A DNA stretch of 64,000 nucleotides from Pedobacter kyonggii. Lineage in GTDB: Bacteria > Bacteroidota > Bacteroidia > Sphingobacteriales > Sphingobacteriaceae. A model generated the notes under the pieces. It saw nothing but the letters and a program-made list of their open reading frames with translations. It was not told where the DNA came from and did no database searches. Positions within the stretch are counted from its first letter, which is position 1; the number at the start of each line of letters is the position of its first letter. The translations under genes and the position numbers were made by a program. Location: assembly GCF_004310665.1 (NCBI RefSeq), contig NZ_SIXF01000001.1, forward strand, positions 434,001-498,000, written 5' to 3'. Shown piece by piece: positions 25,501 through 34,796 of this stretch.

Positions 25501-25719
25501 AAACAAAGCATTGAAATTTCTGGCGATTTGTTTAACGTAGCAAACTTATTTAAGAAAACGTGGGGTACTACGGAAACTTTAGGTACACAGGCATTATATG
25601 CTGTTACAGGCTTTGACGCTGCAACTTCTAATTACAATTACCGCGTAAACAATACTGGTATTGTAACACCAACCGGAAACCCTTGGCAGGCACAAATCGG
25701 TTTACGTTACGGATTTTAA
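22543..25719 (+). CDS. TonB-dependent receptor, Oar/Cna-B type
   Basis: An outer-membrane receptor of 1058 residues. The signal peptide ends near AFAQ (residue 24; three Met codons open the frame, and the third gives the cleanest signal). Residues about 28-115 form a carboxypeptidase-regulatory-like beta sandwich (ASISGIVTDEQKKPIPGVSI). The plug follows with the VNGRNFSSLTDLSPL and STNFTIDGMTAKNP region, then a long barrel ending in QIGLRYGF with terminal Phe. No SusD partner is adjacent, and it lacks SusC-type features. It may import a peptide or other large ligand; the substrate cannot be told. Terminators bound it on both sides. Confidence 0.88.
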   Translation: MMMKNLLIAVLLLFCFANNSAFAQTTQASISGIVTDEQKKPIPGVSIQIRNNSTGFTTRTSTNAQGEYTFKELPLGGPYTVKAIYIGYAEQNRTGYMLNQGDAVRVAINMQETAQNLDGVEINGSSLRNKAQQFGASTEISSKTMNLLPVNGRNFSSLTDLSPLSGPGGISGQLGSSTNFTIDGMTAKNPTSAGSTTSRSGAPYSISIESVREFKVVTNQYDVSLGRAGGGTISAVTKSGTNQVTGSAFAYNRADFLASTYDIRGNKRVNDFSTYQYGFSLGGPIIKDKLHYFAAWDHQRDSRPLIIADINSSADEARFNVTNTTLNNFLAIARNKYGVANTPQFGSFDKKRGTDAGFLRLDWQIDDKNLLTVRDNYTNDRNPLGLADNTAINFYESYGNDKNVDNSLLATLRSTISSKVTNELKLQHLYTYQASTQNDELGFAIPRAVVSNLQSTTPTGSLLTAVQIGGHRFGQEDFTNNVLQLVDNFYYNTDKIKYTFGVDIMYTHAKSLYGSEVNGRFTFNRSGTGATDATALQNFDNLTPISYYREVPLVADPTVVGKLWNTALYGQMQTKLGKGLDFTGGLRLDYSKYPTSPLNQQLFDAIGVRTDHKLKQFLIQPRIQFNWDVNEKHTDYVRLGAGIFGSDVNNYVIINNLTFDGKHLATVDVTGTGVPTPDFIGYRNGTVTAPTLPALQIPTINTYADDAKVPVVYKANLSYNKLINDRIRVGITGYATLARNNYMYVDRNMVVDPFFRLSNEGNRGVYVPANSIITGNGTTDWKRGRLTNQFGRVLEMNSKGKVNQFAVVVDGTWRYFKDGEISASFTWNDTKDNTSFNGNVANSATLSLPVVDDPRDLSRMTYSNGQFRNKVVVYGTLPSFHGIIAGIRYSGIGGTRYSLLSGGNTNGDFVATNDLAYIFSRSNANVPAALRTALQTLLDNGAASQSLKDYITKYEGTFAERNGGINGFYGTIDLRLAYQIKFGRGKKQSIEISGDLFNVANLFKKTWGTTETLGTQALYAVTGFDAATSNYNYRVNNTGIVTPTGNPWQAQIGLRYGF

Positions 25720-25754
25720 CCTTTACTTAGCTAACTTTCTTAGCTTAAAGTCAT

Positions 25755-25793
25755 AAAAAAGGGGAATGGATTTTAATCCGTTCCCTTTTTTTA
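25755..25793 (+). terminator. Intrinsic terminator after the TonB-dependent receptor
   Basis: An 18-bp stem with two G-T pairs, arms about 25755-25772 and 25775-25792, centred on GGGGAATGGATT and AATCCGTTCCC, ending in TTTTTTT. Confidence 0.85.
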
Positions 25794-25821
25794 TGTTTGC
25801 ATTAACAAACAGCAAAACTTA

Positions 25822-27573
25822 ATGGGATTATTACTTGACTACCTGAAACACCACAAGTGGATTGTGGCCTTAGCGCTATTGCTGGCAGGCATAAATATTG
25901 GTTTTTCACTTTTAGATCCATATATCACCGGAAGAATTTTAGACCGCTTTATCAATAAAAAAGATTCGTTAACCTACAACCAGTACCTTTGGGGCTCATT
26001 GGGTTTAATTGGCCTCGCTATTGGCGCAGCTATGGTTTCGCGTATCGCTAAAAACTTTCAGGATTATTTCACCAGTGTGATCGTTCAAAAAGTTGGCGCA
26101 AAAATGTATGCTGATGGTTTGCAACATTCTTTAAAATTGCCTTATCAGGTTTTCGAAGATCAACGTAGCGGAGAAACCCTGGGTATTTTACAAAAAGTAC
26201 GATTAGATTCGGAGAAGTTTATCACCGCCTTTATCAGCATCCTTTTTGTAAGTTTAATCGGAATGATTTTCGTTATCGTGTATTCGGTTTCGGTAAGCTA
26301 CAAAGTTACCTTAGTTTATTTTTCAGCTATCCCGATCATCAGTTTTGTAAGCTGGTTTTTAAGCCGAAAAATCAAAACTATCCAACGCTCTATCGTTGGC
26401 GAAACCACAGCTTTGGCAGGCTCTACAACCGAATCGTTAAGAAACATCGAGCTGGTTAAGAGTTTAGGTTTGGCCGATCAGGAAATTGACCGACTGAATA
26501 AAACCACTTACAAAATTCTCGGCTTAGAACTTAAAAAAGTGAAATATGTACGCAGTATGAGTTTTGTTCAGGGTACTACCGTTAACCTGGTGCGTAGCAC
26601 AATGGTGTTGGTTTTACTGTTGCTTATTTTCGATAATTCCATTACTGCCGGACAGTATTTTTCATTCCTTTTTTACTCATTCTTCCTTTTCGGACCACTA
26701 CAGGAGTTGGGCAATGTGATTTTAACCTGGCGTGAGGCAGAAGTTTCGTTAGGTAACTTTAAAAAGATACTAAGTACCCCTGTTGATAAAAAACCTGAAA
26801 ACCCAACTTCGATTGCAAAAATTAAAGATTTAACCTTTAGCAATGTGGGGTTCAAACACCTAACAGCCAATAGAAATGCTTTAGATAATATTTCGTTTAA
26901 AACCCATCACGGGCAAACCATTGCATTTGTTGGTCCATCAGGTTCTGGAAAAAGCACACTGGTGAAATTATTGGTGGGTTTATATCCGGCAAAAGATGGT
27001 GAGATTTTATATAATGGCATTCCAAGTAACGATATCGATCTTGATGCTTTACGTGAGAAAATCGGTTTCGTAACGCAAGATACACAGTTATTCTCGGGTA
27101 CAATAAGAGAAAACCTGTTGTTTGTTAACCCCAACGCAACCGATGAAGAATGTTATAAAGTATTAAACCAGGCTGCCTGTCAAACGCTTTTGGCCCGTGC
27201 CGACAAAGGCTTAGATTCGTTAATTGGCGAAGGTGGGGTTAAGGTTTCTGGTGGCGAGAAACAACGTTTATCAATTGCAAGAGCATTACTTCGTCAGCCA
27301 GATATTTTAGTTTTTGATGAGGCTACCTCATCGCTAGATTCGATTACAGAGGAAGAGATAACCAAAACCATCCGTTCGGTTTCAAATTTAACTGATCACA
27401 TTACCATTTTGATTGCCCACCGTTTATCGACCATAAAACATGCTGATAAAATTTATGTGCTGGAGAAAGGCCATATCATTGAGCAAGGAAGGCATGAAGA
27501 GCTAATTGCACAAAATGGTTTATATCAAGCCATGTGGCGCCAACAAATTGGCGAAAGAGTTGTTGAAGCTTAA
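25822..27573 (+). CDS. ABC transporter, fused permease-ATPase (MsbA-type exporter)
   Basis: A 583-residue half-transporter. The membrane domain (residues about 1-310) has six helices. The ATPase domain has Walker A GPSGSGKST, Q-loop VTQDTQLF, signature VSGGEKQR, Walker B ILVFDEATSSLD and the switch His in IAHRLSTIKHAD. It likely exports lipids, drugs or peptides as a homodimer; the substrate is unknown. A TATGTTTG at 25792-25799, just after the previous terminator, fits the TAnnTTTG promoter element, though no -33 TTG is evident. The following small membrane gene starts 17 bp later and is probably cotranscribed. Confidence 0.9.
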   Translation: MGLLLDYLKHHKWIVALALLLAGINIGFSLLDPYITGRILDRFINKKDSLTYNQYLWGSLGLIGLAIGAAMVSRIAKNFQDYFTSVIVQKVGAKMYADGLQHSLKLPYQVFEDQRSGETLGILQKVRLDSEKFITAFISILFVSLIGMIFVIVYSVSVSYKVTLVYFSAIPIISFVSWFLSRKIKTIQRSIVGETTALAGSTTESLRNIELVKSLGLADQEIDRLNKTTYKILGLELKKVKYVRSMSFVQGTTVNLVRSTMVLVLLLLIFDNSITAGQYFSFLFYSFFLFGPLQELGNVILTWREAEVSLGNFKKILSTPVDKKPENPTSIAKIKDLTFSNVGFKHLTANRNALDNISFKTHHGQTIAFVGPSGSGKSTLVKLLVGLYPAKDGEILYNGIPSNDIDLDALREKIGFVTQDTQLFSGTIRENLLFVNPNATDEECYKVLNQAACQTLLARADKGLDSLIGEGGVKVSGGEKQRLSIARALLRQPDILVFDEATSSLDSITEEEITKTIRSVSNLTDHITILIAHRLSTIKHADKIYVLEKGHIIEQGRHEELIAQNGLYQAMWRQQIGERVVEA

Positions 27574-27590
27574 GGAACAATATCTTTATT

Positions 27591-27806
27591 ATGTTACTAG
27601 CACAAGTAGAAAGCAACCAGATTGCAATTATCATTATTATAGCAGCCGTATTATGGCTAGCCTTAATATTAACAGCATTGTACCATATATCAAGAAACAA
27701 TAGCATCGGTTTCTCGGTAAAAGTACTTTGGTTTATCATTATCCTTCTTGCCCCTTTTTTAGGTTCCATTATTTATCTAATCTGGGGTAAGAATAAGAAG
27801 TTTTAA
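27591..27806 (+). CDS. PLDc_N domain small membrane protein
   Basis: A 71-residue protein with two membrane helices (about residues 9-30 and 42-64). The turn and second helix, VKVLWFIIILLAPFLGSIIYLIWGK, correspond to the PLDc_N (phospholipase D N-terminal) motif with its conserved W..I....P..G...Y pattern. Such stand-alone proteins are common in Bacteroidota and of unknown role. It probably shares a transcript with the ABC exporter upstream. Confidence 0.8.
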   Translation: MLLAQVESNQIAIIIIIAAVLWLALILTALYHISRNNSIGFSVKVLWFIIILLAPFLGSIIYLIWGKNKKF

Positions 27807-27810
27807 TTTT

Positions 27811-28105
27811 CGCCATGGTCCGTGTCCTCACGGGCCATTTTTTGCTTTTCACCACCAAGAAACAAAAACACAATAAATATTTAAATTCCAGAGTTGTCAA
27901 CTTTCTAGCAAACTGACTGTTAAAGTTGTCAACTCTACACCGGGAATCGCCATCCTGATTTTATTTCTATCGCCATGGTTCGTGTCCTCACGAACCATTT
28001 TTTGTATTTCATCACCAAGACGCAAAGGCACAATAGTACTTAATTATCATTAAATTTCAGAGTTGTCAACTTTCCAGCAAACTGGCTATTAAAGTTGACA
28101 ACTCT
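27811..28105. repeat. Tandem duplicated element with two hairpins per unit
   Basis: Two units, 27811-27936 and 27971-28105, start 160 bp apart. Each opens with CGCCATGG and a hairpin whose arms are TGGTCCGTG/CACGGGCCA in unit 1 and TGGTTCGTG/CACGAACCA in unit 2; the arms change together and keep pairing. T6 follows, so each can terminate transcription. Each unit closes with AGAGTTGTCAACTTT and an inverted partner about 18 bases on; the pairing is perfect in unit 2 and has one mismatch in unit 1. In between lies a CACCAAGACGCAAAGGCACAA string, another familiar dispersed repeat. No gene is seen. Confidence 0.75.
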
Positions 28106-28113
28106 TTTAGTAA

Positions 28114-29436
28114 CTAAGCAGCCTTGCTGGTTTGTTCATTAATATCCTGCAAACTTAGTTTCGTTAAAGATTTAGTTTTTAACCATGTAATTCCAGCAAT
28201 TGCCAATGTCATCGTTCCACCAAAAACTACCGATGGGATAGTACGCATTAACTTTGCTGTAAGGCCCGATTCGAAAGCTCCGATTTCGTTTGACGACCCA
28301 ATAAACATGCTGTTTACTGCCGATACACGTCCGCGCATTTCGTCGGGTGTTAACAATTGCATAATGGTTGATCTGATGATTACACTTACGCTATCAAAAG
28401 AGCCTTCTAAAAAGAGAAAGAAGAGCGTTAAGTAGAAATTTTTAGATAAACTCCAGCAGATGATACTTAAGCCAAAACCGGTTACGGCGATCAATAAATT
28501 TCGCCATGGTTTGTTCATAGGCGAAAAACGCGTCATAGCAAGCATGGTAAAAACAGATCCTGCAGAAACAGCGGCCCGCATAAACCCTAAACCCTCGGGG
28601 CCAACTTTTAATATATCATTTGCAAACACGGGCAATATGGCTACCGCACCACCAAAAAACACCGAAAACAGATCCAAACTCATTGCCCAAACCATCATTT
28701 TGGTTTTAAACACAAAATTTATTCCTTTAAGCAAACTTTCTTTAATATTTTCTTTGGGCACAAACTGCGGAGGGTGTACTTTTAAAAAGAAAATACAGAT
28801 AAGGGCTATAAATACAAAAGAAATAATTACGATATAAGTGATGGTAATACCGAAGAAACCATAAGTTATTCCCCCTATTGCCGGCCCTAAAATAGAAGCC
28901 ATCTGCCAGCTCGAACTGCTCCAGGTACTCGCATTTGGATAAAGGTTTTTTGGTAAAATCTGAGCCATTAAAGAGAATGTAGCCGGACCGAAAAACCCTC
29001 TTGATATCCCCATCCCAAATACGAGTACATACATAATTAAGGCAATTAGATTAACCTTAAAATTAAACAGGGTAAAAATAATATCGAATTGCCTAAGGTT
29101 AAATTGCGGTAATGTTACCAGCAGCATAATAAGGGTACAAAGAAATACGCCTCCAAATACTTTGAGCAATAAACCCCTTTTTTCGCTTTTATCTGCAACA
29201 TAACCTCCGTATAATGCAATCCCTATCGCAGGAATAGCCTCACACAGGCCTACAAACCCTAAGGCCATTGGATCTTTTGTTACATGATAAATATAAATCC
29301 CAAGCACTACTGCCTGCATTTGATAGGCAAATGTGAAGAAAAAACGCATGCCTAAATAAGAGCGGAACTCCCTAAAGCGCAATGCGGCGTAAGGATCTGG
29401 TTTTACAATAACGGAGTTGAGGTCTGAATCTGCCAC
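28114..29436 (-). CDS. MFS transporter (EntS-like)
   Basis: A 440-residue major facilitator with about twelve helices. YGGYVADKSEKRG matches the loop 2-3 signature (GxxxDrxxrr). The arrangement and late motifs (MRGRVSAVNSMFIGSSNEIGA) resemble the EntS/MFS_3 group of exporters, often involved in siderophore or drug efflux. The start is a GTG at 29436, and no ATG precedes the first helix. It is monocistronic. The substrate is not predictable. Confidence 0.85.
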   Translation of the reverse strand: MADSDLNSVIVKPDPYAALRFREFRSYLGMRFFFTFAYQMQAVVLGIYIYHVTKDPMALGFVGLCEAIPAIGIALYGGYVADKSEKRGLLLKVFGGVFLCTLIMLLVTLPQFNLRQFDIIFTLFNFKVNLIALIMYVLVFGMGISRGFFGPATFSLMAQILPKNLYPNASTWSSSSWQMASILGPAIGGITYGFFGITITYIVIISFVFIALICIFFLKVHPPQFVPKENIKESLLKGINFVFKTKMMVWAMSLDLFSVFFGGAVAILPVFANDILKVGPEGLGFMRAAVSAGSVFTMLAMTRFSPMNKPWRNLLIAVTGFGLSIICWSLSKNFYLTLFFLFLEGSFDSVSVIIRSTIMQLLTPDEMRGRVSAVNSMFIGSSNEIGAFESGLTAKLMRTIPSVVFGGTMTLAIAGITWLKTKSLTKLSLQDINEQTSKAA

Positions 29437-29562
29437 AGAAAAAATTTATTTGCAAAACTACGCTTTGAAAATTAAATACGGGAATGGCCAAAGGCTTAAG
29501 CTCACCTGTTTTTCTATTTAAAAGTAAAAATATCCGATCGGCCAGCTCCAGAAATTATTACA

Positions 29563-29597
29563 TAAAAAACCCGATGAATAATATTATCCATCGGGTA
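29563..29597 (-). terminator. Intrinsic terminator of the susCD-like operon
   Basis: Arms ACCCGATGAATA (plus strand, about 29569-29580) and TATCCATCGGGT (about 29585-29596). Read leftward, the hairpin is followed by a TTTTTTATG run. Confidence 0.8.
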
Positions 29598-29613
29598 TCT
29601 GGAAATGGTTAGC

Positions 29614-31488
29614 TTAGTAACCGGGGTTTTGCTCCAGCAAATTATTTTTGTTTACTTCATCACGGCTAAATGGCCTGAAATAAAGTTTATCGTTCCAGCT
29701 CCTGTTCTCTTGTGCATTCTCTTCCACCGGACTATAAGTATAATCGTATACAGTATTATCATAATGGTAAGGGGCAGACATCGTTTTGCCTGGTTTAAAT
29801 TTACCAGTAACCTTAATATAAGTGGTTTTTCTGCCCAATGTTTCACCAGCGATTAACCACCTGCGGGTATCATGATAACGTTGTTCTTCGTAAGCCATTT
29901 CTATGCGGCGTTCGTGACGGTAAACCGCTCTAAGGCCAGCCTGATCTGTTGCTGTAACAGCAGGCATACCTGCCCTGAAACGGATTTTATTTAACCAGTT
30001 TGTAGCATTGCCCAGTTCGCCAAGCTCAATACTCGCTTCGATATAATTAAATACTGCTTCGGTATACCTAAAGAAAGGCCAAGGCACATTCTGCGACATC
30101 GAGGCATCTACAATACTTGGATCTGGATCGATAAATTTATGGTAGTAATAGCCTGTCCAGCTGCCGTTCCAGTTTTCGATAGAACTTGCACGTGTATCTA
30201 AACCTCTAAAGTCAATCCTCGTAGTGTTATCCATTAAATCGTATACACCAGTTTGGATTTGACTGGCTGGATCAACATTACCCGAAGCTTTATCGCGGGG
30301 TTTCCAACCAGCACCATCATATAAAACAGTAGCGTAAAAGCGTGGATCCCTATTTTGGTAAGGACTGGCCTTTTGTGCTGAGTTTGCCCAACTAAACTTT
30401 GTACCATCTAACATTTCATAATCATCAACCAATAAGCCTATTGGTGTATTGCCCGCCCAGTTGTGGTAACCGTTTGGACCATTCTGTTGTGCATGTTTGA
30501 TGTTGTTTTGAATAATAAAATAACGTGCAAAAATTAATTCTGAAGCTGCACTAGCATCTACACCAGGCGCTTTACTGGCTCCGCCCATAGCAATGCTTTT
30601 ATAATTTAACTGCCCATTGGCTGAAGTAGCTGGTGCCGTAAGATCAAGTTTATAGCCCGTACTTAAATCCATAACTGCTTTTGCTGCTGTTTGGGCTAAT
30701 CTATACCGATCTGCCTGATTGCCACTTGCATAACTTAAGAAATCTAATTTTTGAGTGGCGATTCCGCTAACTTTTGTTGTAAGTTTTGCCCTGTCATGCA
30801 AATCGCTTGCTGCATAAATCAATACCCTCGATTTTAACGCTAAGGCTGCAAGTGCAGTAGTGCGCCCCTTTTCCATGGTTTTGCCGGTTAATAATCTATT
30901 GGCCTCATCGCAATCTTTTAGAATAAAGTTTACGCACTCCTCATAAGTATTGCGCTTTGCATTATAATTATCGTCTAACACATAAATTTTTGTAATAATA
31001 GGCACCGCTCCATAAAAGCGCACCAGTTGTTGATAAAAATAGGCTCTTAAAAAATAGGCCTCGCCCAGCAATTGATCTTTTAACGCTTGGCTGGTAAGTG
31101 AATTATCACCGCTGGTTATTTTCTCAATGGTAATGTTGCAGGCCCTGATCCGGTTATACATTTGTTTATAAGCCCAGGTATCGTCTACCCACCCAAGTGT
31201 TGAAGGATTAATGGTAGCGTTATTAACAAGATCTATTCCACGGGTAGGATGCGTAAACAAGGCTTCGTCAGAAACAGATGCTAACATCTGTTCAGAAAAG
31301 CCGCCGTTACCCAATCCGTTATAGATATCGTTCACAAATGCCTGCGCAGTTGCTGGATCTTTCCATACCGATTCGGCAGGCACCTGTCCAGGTGATTCTA
31401 CGTTCAAAAAATCCTTTTTACACGCAAATGCAAAAAAGGTAATAAGAACCAATAGATATAAATTTCTATTTTGAATTATTGTTTTCAT
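29614..31488 (-). CDS. SusD/RagB family outer-membrane lipoprotein
   Basis: The ATG at 31488 gives MKTIIQNRNLYLLVLITFFAFACKK, a lipoprotein signal with Cys near residue 22. 624 residues, helical, with SusD landmarks: DFLNVESPG after the anchor, VNDIYNGLG, a TPR-like region around GEAYFLRAYFYQQLVRFYG, and the late WLNKIRFRAG and RRIEMAYEEQRYHDTRRW. SusD proteins bind the glycan or other ligand at the cell surface as a lid over the SusC channel. It follows the susC-like gene by 35 bp. No glycoside hydrolase or regulator is next to it, so the ligand is unknown. Confidence 0.92.
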   Translation of the reverse strand: MKTIIQNRNLYLLVLITFFAFACKKDFLNVESPGQVPAESVWKDPATAQAFVNDIYNGLGNGGFSEQMLASVSDEALFTHPTRGIDLVNNATINPSTLGWVDDTWAYKQMYNRIRACNITIEKITSGDNSLTSQALKDQLLGEAYFLRAYFYQQLVRFYGAVPIITKIYVLDDNYNAKRNTYEECVNFILKDCDEANRLLTGKTMEKGRTTALAALALKSRVLIYAASDLHDRAKLTTKVSGIATQKLDFLSYASGNQADRYRLAQTAAKAVMDLSTGYKLDLTAPATSANGQLNYKSIAMGGASKAPGVDASAASELIFARYFIIQNNIKHAQQNGPNGYHNWAGNTPIGLLVDDYEMLDGTKFSWANSAQKASPYQNRDPRFYATVLYDGAGWKPRDKASGNVDPASQIQTGVYDLMDNTTRIDFRGLDTRASSIENWNGSWTGYYYHKFIDPDPSIVDASMSQNVPWPFFRYTEAVFNYIEASIELGELGNATNWLNKIRFRAGMPAVTATDQAGLRAVYRHERRIEMAYEEQRYHDTRRWLIAGETLGRKTTYIKVTGKFKPGKTMSAPYHYDNTVYDYTYSPVEENAQENRSWNDKLYFRPFSRDEVNKNNLLEQNPGY

Positions 31489-31523
31489 ATTCTTCTTTGT
31501 AATTGATAAACAGCTATACATTG

Positions 31524-34500
31524 TTAAAAAGTGGCTTTAATACCCATATTAATTACCCTAGCTTGTGGATAGTACTGTCCACTTGTATTGGTAGATTCAG
31601 GGTCCCATATCTTGATTTTATCAAGCGTTGCCAAATTGAGGCCATTTGCATATACCCTTACACTATTTAACCCAACTTTTTCAACCCACGTGGTTGGCAA
31701 TGTATAACCTAGCTCTACATTCTTAAGTCTGATGTAGTTATTGCTCCTTAACCAATAGGTATTGTTTAATGCATTATTGCTATCGGTATAATAGGTAGCC
31801 CCCCTGTTTGATAAGCGCGGGTTTACCGAACTTGGATTATCGATACTCCAACGGTTCAGGTATGACCATTCCAGGAAGTTACCAATATCTCCAGATTCTG
31901 TTAAACCAACAATCTGCATCCCGCCGGTTGCTCCCTGAATAAGCACTGATAAGTCAAATCCTTTGTACTGAACATTAAAATTTACACCGCCTGTAAATGT
32001 TGGTGTACCATTTTTATCTAAACGTATTTTATCATCTGCATTAATTTTACCATCGCCGTTAATATCTTTAAATTTCATATCGCCCGGGCGCAGGTTATTG
32101 GTAAGTGCACTATAATTAAGTTTATTGGCGCTAATTTCTGCCTGATCTTTAAAAACACCATCATAATCGTAAACCAACCACGAACTAGTTACCCTACCTG
32201 TAGAACGCTGCCATTCCGGAGCACCAGGAGTTTCATCCCAGAAGATGATTTTATTTTTGGCGTAGCCACCGTTTACACTCACCCCAAAATTTAAATCGCC
32301 AACCTGGTCGTTATAACTTAATTTAAATTCGAAACCTTTGTTGTTTACTTTTCCTAAGTTAACTGGCGGTAAACGATCGGTAATACCCGAACTTTCTGGC
32401 ACTGAGCTGCCTCTACTGATCAGAATATTTGTCCGCTTATTATAGAAGTAATCGAACTCTAACGACAGTTTATTATTTAAAAAGGATGCATCTAAACCAA
32501 TATTGGTATTATTTGCTACTTCCCATCCAAAATCAAAATTAGGCACCTTGCCTTCAGTTAAGGTTTTGGTTACCAAATCATTAAAGGTATAAGTGCCAAA
32601 GTTCATCAAACTGAGGTATTGATATTCTTGCAAAGCATCTCCGAAATAGGCTTCAGCTCCCATTTGGCCCCATGAAGCCCTTAATTTCAAATTGTTGACA
32701 AATTTAACATTGTCTTTGAAAAACGGCTCTTCAGATAAGCGCCAACCTACTGATACCCCAGGGAAGAAACCGAAACGTCTATCTGTTGGAAAGATATAAG
32801 ATCCATCTACCCGCCACAAAAATTCGGCAAGGTATTTTTCTTTATAATTATAGCCTGCCCTACCAAAATAGCTTAACCGTGCTCTTTTAAATAAATTATT
32901 CGGATCACCAGGATTATTGCCTAACGATTGCTCCCTTTCATCACCTGCAAGTAACTCTTGGACAGATGATGATATAAAGTATCTTCTAAATGCGGTAAAA
33001 CCATCGTTGTTAACTGTTTCGCGTGTTACGCCAGCCATCAAACCAATCGTATGATCACTAATCTTTTTATCATAGTTAACCATTCCTGTTAAGTTTATGG
33101 CCAATTGTCCACCTGCAGTTTCCCTAAGCCTTGGATCGGTGTATTGAGAACGCACCGTACCTGCAAGCACTGGTGTTACACCATCGGCTGCAAACGTCTT
33201 CTTGTCCCAATCGTAAAGTGTCCAGGGCAATTGCCAGTTTTTTTGCCTGCCAGAATATTTATCTATTGCAGCTGTACCAGTTACCTTTAATCCATCAACA
33301 CCAGGAATTTTAATTTCTACTTTACCTGTAGTTTGAAAGTAATCTCTAACATCTTTATTAGTTCCCGTTAAATCTGTAGTAGAAACCACCGGATTATAGC
33401 CATATTCAATATCCCTACCAGGCAACCCGTTAGGCCATATGGCTATCTCGTTAGGCCTTCCCCGCATTAAGAATCTAAAGATATCACCTGCTGAAACCGT
33501 TGGGAAATTACGATCTTCCTCTCTCGCACTTACTCCCAATGTTGTAGTAATATACTTACTTAATTTTGCTTCCAGGTTAAAACGCATATCATACTGCTGA
33601 TAACCTGTGGCAGAATTTTTATAATAACCATCCTGGTTTAGATAGCCTAGTGAAAGTAAATATTTAACATTCTCACTCCCTCCATTAATCTGAACGTTAT
33701 GTCTTTGCTGAGGAGACCAATTTTGGAAAGTAGTTTTAAACCAATCAGTATTGGGATACCTTAAAGGATCTGAGCCGTCGCCGAATTTCCGGATTTCATC
33801 TGGTTTGTAAGCTGCATTAATCGTTTTACCACCAGTAGACAAATAAGTACCTGTTGTTTTGAAACTATTCCCCGCTGCCGACCATTCATTCGGATTAAGA
33901 TCAGAGCCGAAAATATTCAGTTCATTTAAAATCTCAGCATATTGAGTGGAATTGGCCATTTTAGGTATGCGTGTAGGCTGTTGTAGGCCATAGCTAAAAT
34001 CGTAAGAAAATTGTGGTTTCCCCGATTTTCCTAGTTTAGTAGTGATGAGGATAACCCCATTTGCAGCTTGCGAGCCATAAATAGCAGCAGATGCATCTTT
34101 TAGCACCGATACACTTTCTATATCGTTCGGATTTAGCCGCTCAATCCCGCCTGCTCGGTTAGGTATTCCATCGATTACAATTAAGGCATTATTATTACCA
34201 AGCGAATTTATACCGCGAATCCGGATCGTCGAGCCATCGTATCCCGGCTCCCCGCTTCCTTGCAGTGCCGTAACGCCAGGTAAACGACCAGCCAATGAAT
34301 TGGTCAAGTTTACTGAAGATGATTTAGCCAGCTCTGTACCTTTAACCGATGCTACGGCACCAGATACGACTGCCTTCTTTTGGGTTCCATACCCTACCAC
34401 TACTACTTCAGATAAGTTTTGGTTGTTTTCTAATAACCTGACATTAATATTGGTTTGGTTTTTTACCTGAATTTCTTGATCTACATAACCTACATAAGTA

Positions 34501-34796
34501 AATACTAAAGTAGCATCTTCGGGTACTTTTATGCTAAATTTTCCGGAAGCATCTGTTACGGCAGTTGTAGCACCTCCTTTTAATTTAACACTTACTCCAG
34601 GAATCGGACCTTTAGCATCGGTAACCTGTCCCTTCACAATAATATCCTCAAGTGGAGGTCTGTAAAAATCAAAGGGTTCTTTTTCGTGCAATGATGCTTT
34701 AGCAGACATGCTGGTAAACGGGGAAAAAACGAGACAACCACCGCAAACAAGAAACATGCTACTTCTGGCAAAAGTCTTCCATAGATTTTTTTTCAT
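31524..34796 (-). CDS. SusC/RagA family TonB-linked outer-membrane protein
   Basis: A 1090-residue TonB-dependent transporter. The start is the ATG at 34796 (MKKNLWKTFARSS); the frame extends only three codons further to a TTG. After the signal peptide, residues about 50-130 form the CarboxypepD_reg-like domain (VKGQVTDAKGPIPGVSVKLKG), followed by the SusC signature VVVVGYGTQKK, the plug with NSLAGRLPGV and IRIRGINSLG, and the 22-strand barrel ending in MGIKATF. It imports the ligand captured by the SusD partner encoded next. A 471-bp gap lies upstream, and no anti-sigma/ECF pair is present in the window. Confidence 0.94.
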   Translation of the reverse strand: MKKNLWKTFARSSMFLVCGGCLVFSPFTSMSAKASLHEKEPFDFYRPPLEDIIVKGQVTDAKGPIPGVSVKLKGGATTAVTDASGKFSIKVPEDATLVFTYVGYVDQEIQVKNQTNINVRLLENNQNLSEVVVVGYGTQKKAVVSGAVASVKGTELAKSSSVNLTNSLAGRLPGVTALQGSGEPGYDGSTIRIRGINSLGNNNALIVIDGIPNRAGGIERLNPNDIESVSVLKDASAAIYGSQAANGVILITTKLGKSGKPQFSYDFSYGLQQPTRIPKMANSTQYAEILNELNIFGSDLNPNEWSAAGNSFKTTGTYLSTGGKTINAAYKPDEIRKFGDGSDPLRYPNTDWFKTTFQNWSPQQRHNVQINGGSENVKYLLSLGYLNQDGYYKNSATGYQQYDMRFNLEAKLSKYITTTLGVSAREEDRNFPTVSAGDIFRFLMRGRPNEIAIWPNGLPGRDIEYGYNPVVSTTDLTGTNKDVRDYFQTTGKVEIKIPGVDGLKVTGTAAIDKYSGRQKNWQLPWTLYDWDKKTFAADGVTPVLAGTVRSQYTDPRLRETAGGQLAINLTGMVNYDKKISDHTIGLMAGVTRETVNNDGFTAFRRYFISSSVQELLAGDEREQSLGNNPGDPNNLFKRARLSYFGRAGYNYKEKYLAEFLWRVDGSYIFPTDRRFGFFPGVSVGWRLSEEPFFKDNVKFVNNLKLRASWGQMGAEAYFGDALQEYQYLSLMNFGTYTFNDLVTKTLTEGKVPNFDFGWEVANNTNIGLDASFLNNKLSLEFDYFYNKRTNILISRGSSVPESSGITDRLPPVNLGKVNNKGFEFKLSYNDQVGDLNFGVSVNGGYAKNKIIFWDETPGAPEWQRSTGRVTSSWLVYDYDGVFKDQAEISANKLNYSALTNNLRPGDMKFKDINGDGKINADDKIRLDKNGTPTFTGGVNFNVQYKGFDLSVLIQGATGGMQIVGLTESGDIGNFLEWSYLNRWSIDNPSSVNPRLSNRGATYYTDSNNALNNTYWLRSNNYIRLKNVELGYTLPTTWVEKVGLNSVRVYANGLNLATLDKIKIWDPESTNTSGQYYPQARVINMGIKATF

